Below are positions 36,550 through 48,490 of a DNA stretch of 64,000 bases, one piece after another. How positions within the stretch are numbered: the stretch's first letter is position 1; every line of letters begins with the position of its first letter. Made by a program: the position numbers and the translations under genes. The notes below the pieces were generated by a model that was given only the letters and a program-made list of their open reading frames with translations, did no database searches and was not told where the DNA came from. Origin of the DNA: Pipra filicauda (lineage: Eukaryota > Chordata > Aves > Passeriformes > Pipridae); assembly GCF_003945595.2 (NCBI RefSeq), contig NW_024104532.1, positions 7,501,501 through 7,565,500 of the forward strand. The letters are read 5' to 3'.

Positions 36550-39500
36550 GTGGATGGGCTGGTTCTAGAAGAGAAGGGAAAAAAAAAAAGAAAAGGCTAA
36601 AGAGACTGGAAACTACCTGGAAATACTAATACAATTTGAACACCTTTCTTTTTTTTTTTTTTTGTCTGACAAATTACACACAGCTCCTGGTGTAATATTT
36701 AAGAGGTGACACAAACTCTCTTATTGTAATATCAAACAAACACCACATTTACTGAATTACCAAAGATGGTTATTCTAGTATGTTAAAATACTGCATCATG
36801 CCACTCCTCCTTTGTTGGTAGCTCACTGTATGATACAAGGCTCCTTCTCCCATACCACCACTGGTTACTTCCTTGGAACAGACAGATGCTCCCATGTGTA
36901 TTTTTTTCTATTTTTTTATAATTCAGACTACTGTTCAGAGAATGTATTTCTTACTATGAAATTGCAGGCATAGGATTAAGAATGAAAATAGGACATCTAA
37001 ATCCGGTGCAACTAATGATATTCCGGTGTAAATGATAAATATAGGAAATTGTACCAATTAATTAAAAAAATCCTCTTTATCACATGTTAAAGCATTTGAG
37101 AGGCACTGTTCAGGAAGATAAGCTCTCTCTTTATTCTGAAGAGTCCTATGTTGTTATGGTGTATCGTTGCATTTCACAATTTCAAACTTACAGGGTTGGA
37201 AAAAATTATGGTTATCATCTAGGATGGACCCCTTGTGTGATGCCAGCCAGTGAACTTCAGCTGAACTTCACCCAAGTAACCTCTCCAGCAATCCCATAAC
37301 TTACATTTGAGGTGCAATGTAACTTTCAGAAAGATTTTCATTTCTATTTAAAAAGTGCAAGCAACACCACAATGCACATTCCATAGGTAGAATGTTCCTA
37401 TCAGTAATAAGCTGCAGTACTAAAATCTCACCTTCGTTGTACAAGGCATTTACATGGCATCGCCTTCCAGAAACTCTTTAATTATGCCTGTTTTCATCAA
37501 ACTGTAGCAACTATATATGAATAGAGGAATAATGATATATAGGGACACATTGAAAAATCAGCAGTTCCAGGTCAGAAAGTAAAAACGTGCTTAAAAGGCA
37601 AGGGAACAAGCACCCAGCAGTTACCACCAGTAAACTGCTAATCTTTCTTGTTGTCTCCTTTCTTCTCTCCTTTTAAATCACACTGAAGGTCAATTTTTCA
37701 AAGAAGTGTGAGAAGACAGAGCCGTGGCCCTTCTGAAAGGGGACAAGATGCTCTCGTGTCAGCAGGTTCTGTGAGTGACAAGGTGACTCTGAGAGAGCCC
37801 CCAAAGATGTGAGGGACTGAAGCTGATAAGTCATGCAGGCTCTGGGCTGTGCATCACAGCCCTGCCTGTTCAGCATCTCAGGCATGGAGCAGTAACTGAG
37901 GGAGCCAACAGGGGCCGGGATCCAGCTGCAGTCCCATTCCTCAGGCATTTTACTAAAATCTGAAGGAATACACTTATATTCACTTCAGATTCACTGCTTG
38001 GTAGTCGTTCTTGAAGGCACTTACATTCTTTCCTCTAAAGAACTAAACAGAGCTGATGTACTTAAAACATGCCAGAGGAGGTGTAGCCTGTGGTCACCAT
38101 TTACCTACTAATCCGGTAGTTAAAAGAGACCTGACCCAAGAAATGAGGTGTTTGGTTTATTCTCTGCAGCCTCATGCATATTCAGTCTCATGACTCCCAC
38201 TCCCAGGAGACTACCCTTATCACCAGATTAAAGGGAAGGGAACAAACCTGTCTTCTGTTGAAGCTGTATCACCACATCTAAAGGAATCCAAGATCGTTTT
38301 AAATAGAGAACAAGAGGAAGAGAGAGCATGGTTCTCTGTCCTCTGTTAGGACTCTCACTTTAGGGAGAAGACACAGTTATCCTTCTAAAACCTGCATTAA
38401 TTGTCTCTCAGTTATTCCAGTTTTTATATACTTAACATTAATCCTAAGGGTGGACTCAAAGCCAGTATTCCCACATTGATCTTATTAATGCTGCCTAGAC
38501 ATGTAACTTGTGTTTATTTTTGCTCTCATACTCTCTCTGCCACCCATCCACTCCCAGCTGTCATCTTCACTAACCCATAACAGTGGGAGCATGTATTCAG
38601 TTATTCACCAGGACAAACTAATGCTGTTTATTGTAAACTGCCTTCCAGAAAACAGTCCCCCAGCCTGAAATGTCACCCGTGTTCTTTTTCACTGGGTGCC
38701 TGACCTTGACTTCAACAGCTCTGTTGAACAAATGAGGCCACCTCACCAAGGCGCCTGGACTGGTCTGTGCCATTAACCCGTATCCATCATAATTGACCAG
38801 CAACAAATCCTTGTTGCATGGCATTTAATCAGTCATTTGTTTGTTCTCTCACAAATCATTGGTCTGTTAAAGTAGCTTTGTAATGTTCTGTAGATCACTG
38901 CTAGAAATACTCCAATGAGATAAAGTTTTACAAATATCTTTAGATTGTGCGAGCCAAATGAATTCTGGTTTTTGCTAATTTCTGTTTAATCATCATAAGC
39001 ATCAAGTCACATGCTTTATGGGCTCCTATTACAGACATTCCATTACCTTTTTCACTGAAACTTGCATTCATCAAAACGTGTAATTCTGTCTTTCTTCTTG
39101 ATAGGGACAACTCATTACTTAACTGCAAGTCTTTTTAATATATCTCTAGCATTAATTTTTGCCATCTAGTTTATTTTCAAGCAGAGATATTATTTCCAGT
39201 AAAATGACTGTTGCAGTATGTCTGTTCACAAGTCTCCCTGCAGAATCAAGACACTGTTATGCATAGTACATTAAAATCTTGACCACAGCATTAGAGACAA
39301 GGACACATCTTGAAATCAGTGAAATGCCATGGTAAAAGATGAGGCCAGGGAGAAGTTGTGGCTCTGAATCTTCTTCACTCCTGTGAATAGATGCAGTCCT
39401 CAAGCGGCCCCATTGCCTGTAATTTACCAAGCTCTACCAGTATGCTCGGCTCTCCCCTTTTCTCAATTAACCTTGAAAAGCTGAGAGATGCTTCCCTGCT

Positions 39501-40150
39501 GCTTCCCGGATTGCCCCTTAAAACTCCTACTCTTTGTTGACAGTTACAAAACTACAGTTGCAGCTGGAAAATTAACTCTGCTGTAGTTTCTCTCTAATCA
39601 GACATTCACACTACACTTTCCCCAGCTACAGCTAATCCAGTGCGCTCCAATTTACTCCCTTTCCCTGCAGAGATTTTCTATTTAATGGAATATGGACATG
39701 AAGTTGTTAAGGGGCATTGTTGGCCCTGCTGCTGTGCATTACCCGTGTCCAAGGCTTCTTTTCACTGCTGTTTCTGTGATTCCTGGTTAACTCCAGTTCC
39801 TACTTTCCTTTTGGCCTTGCCAGGAATACGTACAAAGTTTTATAGGTTGACATTGGCTTGTGACTGGCAGTTCGGCATCCTCTTGTTTCCTGATCTACTT
39901 TAGTGCTCCTGTTTTTGGTGGTCTTGCAGATGTGCAGCAGTGTGGAGGGAAAAATCAAAGGTTCAGTCAAATAGCGGGCATTTAATTATTTCAGAGAAAA
40001 GACAAGTATTCTGCACAGAATTTGGAAGTAACGTTACATAGAACGTGATGTCTGGGGCTCGCCTGTGGCCAGCTCGTGAGATTACAGCTAAAGTAATTCC
40101 GTTCTGCGGAACTGACAGCAGTTTGCTGAAACGGTTCTAACTCGTGGCCA
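36550..40150. other. Single-copy DNA upstream of the CpG island
   Basis: A+T-rich with long A and T runs (36570-36595 and 36648-36663). The last 700 bases before the island (39.4-40.15 kb) rise in G+C and contain sites such as CTCAATTAACC and GAAAATTAACT, and could hold proximal regulatory elements. No transposable element or coding sequence is recognised. Confidence 0.5.
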
Positions 40151-40211
40151 AAGGATGGAAGCGGTATTTTTAACAGCTTTTTTTCCCGTCGTTGCCCCCT
40201 CGGGGCCTGGC

Positions 40212-40237
40212 GGGCGGGGGGCTGGTCCGGGGACGGG
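40212..40237 (+). other. G-quadruplex-type motif in the CpG island
   Basis: G-runs of three, six, four and three are separated by loops of 1, 7 and 2 nt, which fits the standard G3+N1-7 pattern on the + strand. Such motifs are common in open promoter DNA; folding is not shown. Confidence 0.7.
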
Positions 40238-40555
40238 CATCCCGGCGGGGACCGGGCGCGTCCCCGCTTCCCGCGGCGCTGCGGCAGCGCTCGGGCCGGG
40301 GCAGGGGCGGTCAAGGCAGCGAGGACACACACACGCACAAGCGGCGGTGCCATCGCCGCTGCCGGTGCCATCCCCGCTCCCATCTCCTCATCCCTGTTCG
40401 CATCCCCGCTCCGCCGCTGCCTCCGAGCGCGCTCCCGGCCCCGCGCGCGCTCCCGCGCGCCGGGGATTGGCGGCGGCGGCCGCGGCGCGCGCGCTCCCGG
40501 CTCCTTTTCCTTAGGAGGGAGCGGCGGGGCCGCGCCCGGAGCGCGGCTGAGCGGG

Positions 40556-40633
40556 GCGCGCTCCCCCTGCGCGCTCCACCTGCGCGCTCCCCCTGCGCGC
40601 TCCCCCTGCGCGCTCCCCCTGCGCGCTCCCGCC
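40556..40633 (+). repeat. 13-bp GC-rich tandem repeat in the promoter
   Basis: Units of GCGCGCTCCCCCT start at 40556, 40569, 40582, 40595, 40608 and 40621; the second has an A substitution and the sixth ends CCGCC. Each unit carries a GCGCGC core and a CT-rich arm, with related looser copies continuing to about 40665. A 13-bp period cannot keep a reading frame. It may be length-polymorphic and could alter promoter strength through the number of GC-rich binding sites. Confidence 0.95.
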
Positions 40634-40716
40634 TCCCCGCGCGCTCCCTCCGCTCCCGCGCTCCCCCGGGGGCGGCGCGAGGCTGCGGCTGTTCCCGCCG
40701 CTCCGCTCCGCTCCTG

Positions 40717-40780
40717 CGGGAGGGACGGGACGGGAAGGGAAGGGAAGAGAAGGGAGAGCAGAGCGACAGGGAAGGGGGGT
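40717..40780 (+). other. Polypurine tract with multiple GGG runs
   Basis: A nearly pure purine strand with GGG at a five-base spacing (GGGAC and GGGAA units from 40722 to 40744), continuing to GGGGGG near 40778. It can form G-quadruplex or triplex DNA and is also a likely binding surface for Sp/KLF and MAZ-type zinc fingers. It lies just upstream of the likely first exon. Confidence 0.75.
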
Positions 40781-40789
40781 GTCCCTCCC

Positions 40790-40891
40790 CTCCTCACTGA
40801 AGGAATCCGCACCGGTGCGAAGTTGTCGCCCAGAGAACGGCGAGAGGCGCTCGGGCTGCTCAACCTGCTGCTGCCGCCGCCGCCGCTGCTG
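40790..40891 (+). ncRNA. Probable first (5' untranslated) exon, start not defined
   Basis: The right boundary is a donor CTG|GTAAAT at 40892, directly after a CTG/CCG triplet run (CTGCTGCCGCCGCCGCCG). It sits at the position expected for the first exon of a CpG-island gene. The left boundary is unknown: it depends on the transcription start site, which I place loosely downstream of the polypurine tract. No ATG-led frame of convincing quality starts here, so the exon is probably 5' UTR or lncRNA. Typed as RNA because no protein is supported. Confidence 0.4.
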
Positions 40892-41063
40892 GTAAATGCT
40901 CTTCGCTCGGTACTTGCCGACATGCTCGGGGCTCTCCGCTCCGCTCCGCGCTCGGCAGCAGCGCCCGGAGCCGCAGCGCTCTCGGTCTGTGCCGCTCCTG
41001 CCTCCCGCGTCCCCCCCGTGCCGTAATTGCGTTAGCGGAGTTGACAAGTTGGGATGTGGGATG

Positions 41064-41090
41064 TGTGTGTGTGTCTGTGTGTGTGTCACA
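41064..41090 (+). repeat. Short GT-rich microsatellite
   Basis: GTGTGTGTGTGTCTGTGTGTGTGT at the downstream shoulder of the CpG island, interrupted once by CT. It is short and probably only slightly length-variable. Confidence 0.8.
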
Positions 41091-41120
41091 CCCGGGCACC
41101 GCGCGGTCCGTGTGCCGGAG

Positions 41121-43521
41121 CTGCAATTCAGCACTTGGAGAGGTCATTAGTTGCATGAGTTCCAGGGAAGGAGGATTCTCTCTGTGCCTCTGCAATAAGT
41201 GCTGCTGCTGCTTTTCTGCCTGTTAATTCTCATCCTTCATCGCTGGTATTTCTGATATTTTCACGGTGTTTTAATTTTGCCTTTGCTCTTTAAGCTGCTT
41301 CTTTTAATTAATTCATTTATTTTCTTTCCCCCTTTTCTTCCGGGATTGAAGTACGATGTTGTTATTTATTTTTTCAGTGTTTGCCAACAGTGCGGGAAGG
41401 TATCGCTGATTCAGAAACTATTGTCCACAGCGCGTCTCGGTTAGGAACGGGCAGCAATAGGAGAAGGCAGGCATTTGTATTCCGAAAGGGAATTAAAAAA
41501 AAAAAAATCTGCATCATTGCTGCAGGTTTGCAGGAAGCACTAAGGGACGGTGATATTTTGTTGTTGGCAAAGATAATAAACATAGACGCGCTGTGGTGTT
41601 TCACGTATAGCCCTGCGATTGAGCTGTTTGGGAATTGGTCTTAATAATAAATTCCAGGCTGTGGAGGCAGCGATTGCTGGCATGTATCACATCCAGTGCT
41701 GAGACAATGTACCAGCGTGTGCTCACAGCGGAGCGCGTCCCTGGTAGACCTTACGTGGAGTGGCAGTTTGACAAGATACTGTTTTGTCTCTCGCGTACAC
41801 CCAAACGGAAATTTAAATAAGGTGCCTTAATGGATGCGAATTGAGCTCTTAACTCTCTATCTCTGAACCAGAGTCCTTTTTCAACTCTTGTTAGGATGCT
41901 TGTCTGAACATTTATTTGTAGCAATTTCAGGGGATTTAACAGTACTGATGTCTTAATATGTGCTTTTTATGCCTTTTTTTTTTTTATCTTCCATGCTTGT
42001 GTTCTGTCCTTTTAAAAGGCTCAGAATATAATGGCAAATGTTGTCTTTGTGTGTGTGTATCTGTGTGCATAAATATTTATATATTTATGTATAATATTTG
42101 GCTTGTACTTGTTCAAATTTACCAAACCTTGTATTACGCGGAGAAAACAGGCATTATAACAGAATTGAAATGCAGGAGCACAGAATTGAAGGAGATTTTG
42201 TTTATAAGCTCTAGCTGTATAGTTAAAAGATTATGTAAGATCGAAGACATTCAAAATGCATGTGTCCTAAAGAAGTAAAGTCTAGCCCTAGTAATTTAAG
42301 AATATAAAGCTTTACTGGCACAATACAGAATGCACTATGTCAATAAGTACGTGTAGCTACCTAACATCCTCACAGAGCACTTTATGGAATTGCTGTTTGA
42401 AGTCTGATGGATTTAAACCCAGAGTCTTTTAAGTGCAGAGTTAATTAAAAAGTAGTATCACCTGTTAGTATGGTTACTTTATGTAAGTGTAGTAGTTAAC
42501 GTTGGCTGTACAGTCTCAAAGCTTTTCTTCAAACTTCAGAGGAATTGAGAGAGGTGATTCTTTCTTCAAGACATTTGAGTTATCATTCAACTGGTACAGA
42601 ACCACCATATAGGATGATGACAGGTACTTTTCTAAGGGGTTGATGGAAGTGCTGGGTAAAGTCGATTTTCACAAGGGGCTGACAACCTAAAGATAAGTGA
42701 CGTTTCTTGCTTTGTCAAGATTTAAAATATATACAAACAATGTATTTAGGCATCATTTTTCTGTGCATTGGCAAATCAGTGACCGGGTTGACAATTCATT
42801 TAGCTTGGCCCATGTGCTGAGGTTTCCAGTCGCTGAGTAATAAATAAAAACTAGTCATATATTACACCGATATAGATTGTGTGGTATTCAAAAAGCCAGC
42901 TGTGAGAGCTGAGCTTTAATTCATTTTGAGAGGAAAAGTTTTTTAGCCATGATTTCTTAGTGTCCTGGCAACGTGAGAACTCAAAGAAGTATTTTTTAAT
43001 CCAATTGTTAACAGGCTTGTAGCATGTTTAAAAAAAAAAAAGTTTTCATCCAGATAATGTTTGAATTTGCATTCTGCTTTTTGAAAAACATTTCCTACTA
43101 AGATAGTGCTTATAGAAAACAATAAAATTTTAGTTCTCTACGTGCTTATTTTTTATAGGGATAATGAAAAAGTAAAATATTGGTCTTCCTGTGTCATTAG
43201 ATTTCAACTGCTTATGTAGCATGGGGAAAATTAACACGTGAACATCACTAGTGATGGTTTCCTGTAATTAGGTTGAACTGTATTTTCATTTTTAATATTT
43301 CATACTAAAAGTCAAGACTGCATGAGAAAATAGAGGAGGCTCTTTCTCTTGTTAGGTCACAAAGATTAGCAGTGGTTAATATTGATTTGAGGAGGCTGTT
43401 ACATTTCTTTGCCTTTTTAAAGAACAGTTTTATTTCTGATGAAAACAGCAATATATACTTGTCATCTGTGGACATGGCTTTGGTCTATTCCTGTCAAATA
43501 CTGACATTTTTGTTTCTGCAG
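41121..43521. other. Presumed first intron or downstream flank, no recognised gene
   Basis: G+C falls off over the first few hundred bases. A tiny acceptor-donor pair at about 41376-41400 (TTTTTTCAG ... GGGAAG|GTATCG) encloses about 22 nt and is probably spurious. The rest is A+T-rich with T-runs and GTGTGT near 42048. No repeat family is recognised. Confidence 0.5.
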
Positions 43522-43558
43522 TCAAAGAAAATTTCCTGTGAACAGTTTTACTGTTAGA
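43522..43558 (+). other. Candidate 37-nt non-coding exon
   Basis: ATTTTTGTTTCTGCAG is an acceptor ending at 43521, and TTAGA|GTAAGT is a strong donor at 43559. The enclosed 37 nt is short for a typical exon. It lies about 2.6 kb downstream of the CpG-island donor and could be a 5' UTR or lncRNA exon. Pseudoexons of this quality are common. Confidence 0.2.
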
Positions 43559-44559
43559 GTAAGTAATGGTGTTATCTGTATTAGTGATTGTGTGCTTAAA
43601 ATTATTTAGAACAACACAGAAAAGGGAAAATGTTCAGTTCATTCAAGGTCAATGTCTAGACTTTCTTGTCTGAGAGGTCAAACTAAACTGAAGGACAAAT
43701 TAGATGGAGACAAAGCTCAAGCCTCTATTACACCACTCAAGTCAATATACCAATATTTGAAAAGCTGTTTTCTGTTTGTTTGCAGTTTACCATGAATTTA
43801 ATCCCTCAATCCTTAATGTTTTTGGCAAAAGATGCATTTAGGAGCAGCACCACTGAAGTCCATGCTTAAAGATAAGACCAAAAAAATATTGGGACTCTTC
43901 TTTAAACAGTAATGTTTTATATAAATGGATAGTTCTAAAAAGTTTGCCCTCCTCTGCCCTGGATCTGTAACAGGAAATACAACCTTAAAATATAAATTAA
44001 ATTAATTTCTACTAAACTGATTAAGATAAGAGATGTTTTAGTCCCAACTTGCTCTTTCAGAAGGTTAATATTTAATGGAAATGGCAAGTTTTTTTCCAGG
44101 CTTTTTTTTTTTTTAACTATACTTTGCTTACAATTTCACAAGACCTTTACCAGGAAGAAGAGTTTTATATAGTGCTTACTGTGCTACAAGAGAAAGGCTG
44201 GTTTTGCTGATAATAAATACATGTAGGACCAGTTCATACTTTGACCCAGCCCGGAGCCTTCAGTGCCAACTGGGGGTGACTCATCTTTCTCATTTCTTGC
44301 TGCACGAAAAGCTCCTGTACAGTGAGCTCTGAGTTATGGAAGAGGTGGGCTATGAAACATCTCTGGCTGAATCAAAGTTCCAAGCACAGACTGGACCAAC
44401 TCTGTGTCCTGGTTGTGTCTGTAACCTCAAAGAGCCCCCGTGTCTGCTCCTTGCTCAGAGTTGTGGAGCTGAGCGGCTCCAGCGACGTGGAACGTGTTTT
44501 CTGCAACACAGTCCCACCTAATCCACAGATGGATTTAAAAGATACTTTGGGGCATCCTC
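43559..44559. other. Single-copy DNA, no recognised gene
   Basis: A+T-rich to about 44.2 kb, then a moderately GC-rich 350-bp patch (44230-44560) with an ATG-initiated open frame of about 60 codons at 44336. The peptide (MEEVGYETSLAESKF...) matches nothing I know and the frame could be chance. Confidence 0.45.
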
Positions 44560-44870
44560 TGTTAGCTTAGTTTTGTCTCGCAATTATTGGTCTGCGCTGG
44601 GATCTCATAATGCTGGTGGAGTTCAAACACATTGTTTTAAATCCACCTTGCTGACTGGCTCGATATAATCAGGCAGACTTTTCGGATCAGCAGGAAGCGT
44701 GCTAAGCTGAGGTATTATTCATTTTTTTTATTATTTTTTTTAAAATAGATTCTTTTTGGTTGAATTGATTGACGTTCAGTGCCAAATCATAATAAATTGT
44801 CTACTTTCATCTTCATTGCTGAACATTAATAACCTTGTAGTCATCCAAACAGGGATGTAATTATAAGATC
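44560..44870. promoter_or_regulatory. Candidate conserved non-coding element
   Basis: CTCGCAATTATTGGTCTGCG, TGGCTCGATATAATCAGGC and TTTTCGGATCAGCAGG retain CpGs in CpG-poor surroundings, and a TTGATTGACGTTCAG word follows near 44765. Non-repetitive, without open frames. The position, about 3.7 kb downstream of a CpG-island promoter, fits an intronic enhancer. Inference from composition only. Confidence 0.38.
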
Positions 44871-47516
44871 TTTAGCAACAAGCTACACAACACTGAATTA
44901 CAAACTTGGGTTTAGCTGGGCAGGTTGTAGATGGATACCCAGTGCATGTACTGCCTTACACCAGTGGGCATATTCAGACACATTCTGGGTTATAGGGAAA
45001 CAACTGATTTTAAGTCAGGCTTTCTTTCACTCAGGAACAGGTTTTATAGAAGGTAGATTTTATTCTCTAATTAATGGAAACAGAGTTGCTCTGATCTAGG
45101 GTGGTTTGGCTTTGGGGATTGTTTTGTTTTATGTTCTCTTGCATTGAGTTTGTATTTTTTTTTTTCAGCTATGCCAGTCAAGTAGTATGGGGAAATTAAG
45201 AACAGGGTATCACCCATTTTGGTTTTGGATAATAGGGTCCTCATTGTAGTTTTCTTCTGAAGAAACTTCTTGGCCAAAACAGTAACTAACCCTTAAGAAC
45301 TACAAATAGGTATTAAAATTAAATAAAAAATGTATAAGTAGCTGCTCTTGAAGGATTTTCGTAGTAGTTTGGGGCACACTGTAGCTGCCTTTATCTTTAG
45401 TAGCAGCATTTAAAGCCTCTGGTTGGTCTCAGTCCTCCAGATTTATCTGTTGTTTCTGAGCCCACACAGGCAAGGAAAGGCTCATTCAGAGGGGTGTGTG
45501 AGCCTATGAAAATCATTAACTTTTCCTAAACAACTGAATTAGAAGTGTTGGTTCTGTTGTGGTTTTGGGTGGCTCTGTACAGTGCTACATGTCAACTGTT
45601 GTAGCAAAATGTAAGTTTAAGAGGTGTAAGTCAGTAGAAAAAATAAAAATTCTGTTATGAAGCCATTGCTACATAGGAATATGAGCTTACATGTAAAACA
45701 GTAAAATATAGAAAGTCCTAGTAAATATAAACAATAAATTTTTCCAAAGCTTTGTGTGAGTGTAATTGCCTAGTGACTTTTTTAATCTTTAAAAAAAACC
45801 CAAGAAATAAGTTTTCCTAATAGTATGCTCCAACATTGTACCACACACTAAAACAGTGGTAAGCACCTTTTTCGACAATAACAACAACAACAAAAAGTTG
45901 AATATTTAGAAAGGCAGAATACCAGATGTTGAAATATAAGAAAGACACTAAAGAAAAACTTTTTGGTCTTGGAAATAAAGTTCACTTCACTTGCTTCGCT
46001 CACTTTGCCAATGCTATAGGAAACACTGTATTTGAATCAGATGCTGGAGGAAAAATGAGGCATTAGCTTTACATCAATTGAAAGAAAGTAGCAAAGGTAA
46101 ATATTAAATGCATCATAGTGTATAAAAAGACATTGCCTAGGGCGGAATGTTCTGCACTTCAAACTTGCAACATTAAATGAGTTTTCTGAAATAAATTAAA
46201 ACAAGTGATATGCAGTTCTGCTGTCACTGTGTAATACCTACGTTGACCATTACTAAAGAATTAGGCATTTAAAGAAAATGACTTTCCACCTTAATTTGTA
46301 TTTCCATAGGTCACAGAGTTGGATGTGCATGTGCAGGCTCTTGGTGCATTTGGGTTTGGTTCTGTGCTTAGGGACATTCAGAAAGTTGTGGTCTGTCAAG
46401 AGTATAGTCTGGAACACAGAACTTTCTCTTAAGAGGTGTTTTCTTGTCAGGGCATTTCTTCTGACTTTACGTAGTTCTGACACAGAGAAAATGTTCTTAC
46501 ATTGTCTGTGGTTTTTGAGAGGGTGAACTATGGCTGGTATTCTAGTTTGCATGAGAAAGTGCAAATGTGAACATCCACAAAAACATAAGCCCTACAAGGA
46601 TAGGGAAATAGTTTTCTTTCTTACTTCAACATAGCTGACTGAACACTAAATTAAAAAGGATTATTATTAAGTCTAGCAGAAAAAATTAATATTTTGTCAG
46701 ACCCCTTCCAACCAGGGTAAAGTTTTAGACAAATCTTACTTTATAAGAGAATATTTGAATGAGTTGAAACTTGAAACATGTAACTACATCTGTAAGTAAA
46801 CACAACAGTACCATGGAAGTGGATTATCAATTTTAATAACTTTGTAACAGTTTGATTTGTCCATGGTGTTTATATTACGTGTGTACAGTTACATAAAACA
46901 TGATTGAGCTTATGTACACATTTGTGTGACTCATGGAGGTCTGCCAGCAATGAAGATATAGAAAATTCCCATAGTGAATGGCTTCCATCAGTTTTGGGAA
47001 CATGTGGTCTAAATATCAGCTAAAGAACACTGGAAAAAAACTGTTAAGGGAAGTGCTAAATGTGCAGATTGCTATTGGAAGTGAAGCAATAGAGAACAGG
47101 TTTTTAAAGAAAGTTGACTGTTTAGAGCTAAGTGGGTGCCTATAAGAGGATCAAAACTTCCCATTAGCTGTACTCTAAGATCAATTCTTTATGTCCCTCA
47201 GGACTTTGTCTTGCATCTCTGGCTGTGGAAAATCCTTGAGAAAAGAACCTGCATCTAGGTATTTCAGTTAAGGCACCTGAAATAAATGTGTGTGTTTGGT
47301 AGTTGAGTCAAGTCTTTTCAGGAAAGATTTATGAGAAGTAGATGGTCAGGTAGATTATTAATAATCTAAAAGCAAGATACAGTAACAAAGATTTGTGTAT
47401 AGCCTTGGCCACAAAAGGAACTAAACCTTTTTTGCTTTTCAGAGAAGTCAGCTGGCTTTACTTGTCTCCCTGCATAGGGACTAACCTAAATCTTCTCTTT
47501 TTCCCTTTCTCTCCAG
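44871..47516. other. Single-copy DNA, no recognised gene
   Basis: A+T-rich. Contains a short AAC repeat (about 45880-45895) and poly-T/A runs. Open stretches on the two strands around 46.25-46.56 kb overlap and are not family-like. The end of the segment is a strong acceptor-like tract. Confidence 0.55.
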
Positions 47517-47718
47517 CTGCTTGTTGTGGGCACAGAGCAGTGAAAGTCTTAGTGCAGTGCTAAATTTGGAAGTCACAGCTTTATTAACCAATACTGAAAT
47601 ATGTGGTATTCCAGTGCAAATCTTAGCTGACACCAATGGCCTCAGCAATGGAATAAAGAATAAGCTGTGCAGCTGTCTTTTCTTTCAGCTTTCCTACCTG
47701 CTAAGGAATGCTGACTGA
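47517..47718 (+). other. Possible exon start with open frame
   Basis: CTTTTTCCCTTTCTCTCCAG ends at 47516 and is preceded by a branch-point-like GACTAAC, so the acceptor is good. One phase then stays open to a TGA at 47716-47718 (reading CLLWAQSSESLSAVLN...). No clear donor bounds it, so it could be a terminal exon, part of a lncRNA, or nothing. The peptide is not recognised. Confidence 0.2.
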
Positions 47719-48490
47719 AATCCAGAACATTGTCACCTTCTGTATTCTGTGCAACCTGCTTGAGGTTGAGAGATGACATGAGAGTGGAGCTGCACAGAAC
47801 GAATCATTTCAGAATCATGACAGTGGTCAGGACCAATGCTGAAATGGTTCCCTGTGCAGCAGAACTTGCTGCAGCATTTTTCTAGGCAATCAAAGTCACA
47901 ATTTTTTCAGTATTCCTTTTAAGACAGTCCCCCTGCAAGGTGGAAATATCTTCGTCGTACTTTGTTTCACCACTGCAGGGCAAAGGAGAGACAGAGTCTT
48001 TCTGAGATAATGACATGGATAACCAACATGTCTTCCACTGGTAACTAATCTTAACATCACAGAGAAAAGCTGAAATAGTGAATCCTCAGTGGATCACTGT
48101 CATCTCTCTCTTCCTCCTGCTCCTTTTGAATCATTCCCCAGCAAGGTGCTACCCCTTGCTTCAGGAGCATGGTACAAACAGCAGTTTGTTTTCCTCTGGG
48201 GCACGAAGAGGGGTAGCAGGAGAAAACTTCAGTAACCTGAATATTGCCTCCCCTGCCCTGGGGGGTGTCTTTTCTCTTTCAAAATTCTGCTCGTGGCCTT
48301 TGGCTCCCCCTCTGCATTGCTGTGACTGGGGTGAGTGCCTGTGAGACCTCGAGCCCTGGGTTCTGCCTCGCAGCAGTGAGGGAAGAGCTGGCAGCTCCTC
48401 CTGGTGTTGTGTTCCTTGTTGTATTACCAGTGAGGATTATTAACTAATGAGTTGAATGAGAGAGACCTTTCCCTTGGCTTTCACAAGCAG

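Larger units (their letters stand above)
40150..41120. promoter_or_regulatory. CpG island promoter
   Basis: A sharply bounded block, dense in CpG and G+C, inside A+T-rich DNA. It contains an inverted CCAAT box (ATTGG at 40466-40470 in GGGGATTGGCGGCGGCGG), many GC boxes, a G-quadruplex-type motif (40212-40237), a six-unit 13-bp repeat (40556-40633) and a polypurine tract (40717-40780). No TATA box is obvious, as is usual for dispersed-start CpG-island promoters. A + strand donor at 40892 favours rightward transcription; a weaker minus-strand donor-like word near 40790-40800 leaves bidirectional use possible. Long open frames on both strands across the island are products of composition. The target gene is not identified. 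Confidence 0.93.

Noticed and set aside
40192..40800. 202-codon + strand open frame in the island
   Set aside because: Same compositional artefact; it runs through the 13-bp repeat and the polypurine tract and lacks a recognisable domain.
39991..40923. 310-codon open frame on the minus strand across the CpG island
   Set aside because: Extremely biased composition (Ala, Arg, Pro, Gly, Ser), overlapped by equally long open frames on the + strand (40192-40800) and in a second minus frame (40511-41134). Stops are rare in GC-rich DNA, so length alone means little, and no domain is visible.
48078..48344. Frame with a signal-peptide-like start (ISLFLLLLLNHSPARC)
   Set aside because: The first codon is GTG in a vertebrate context, there is no ATG upstream in frame, and the remainder matches no secreted family I know. 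A hydrophobic run can arise from CTC/CTT-rich DNA.
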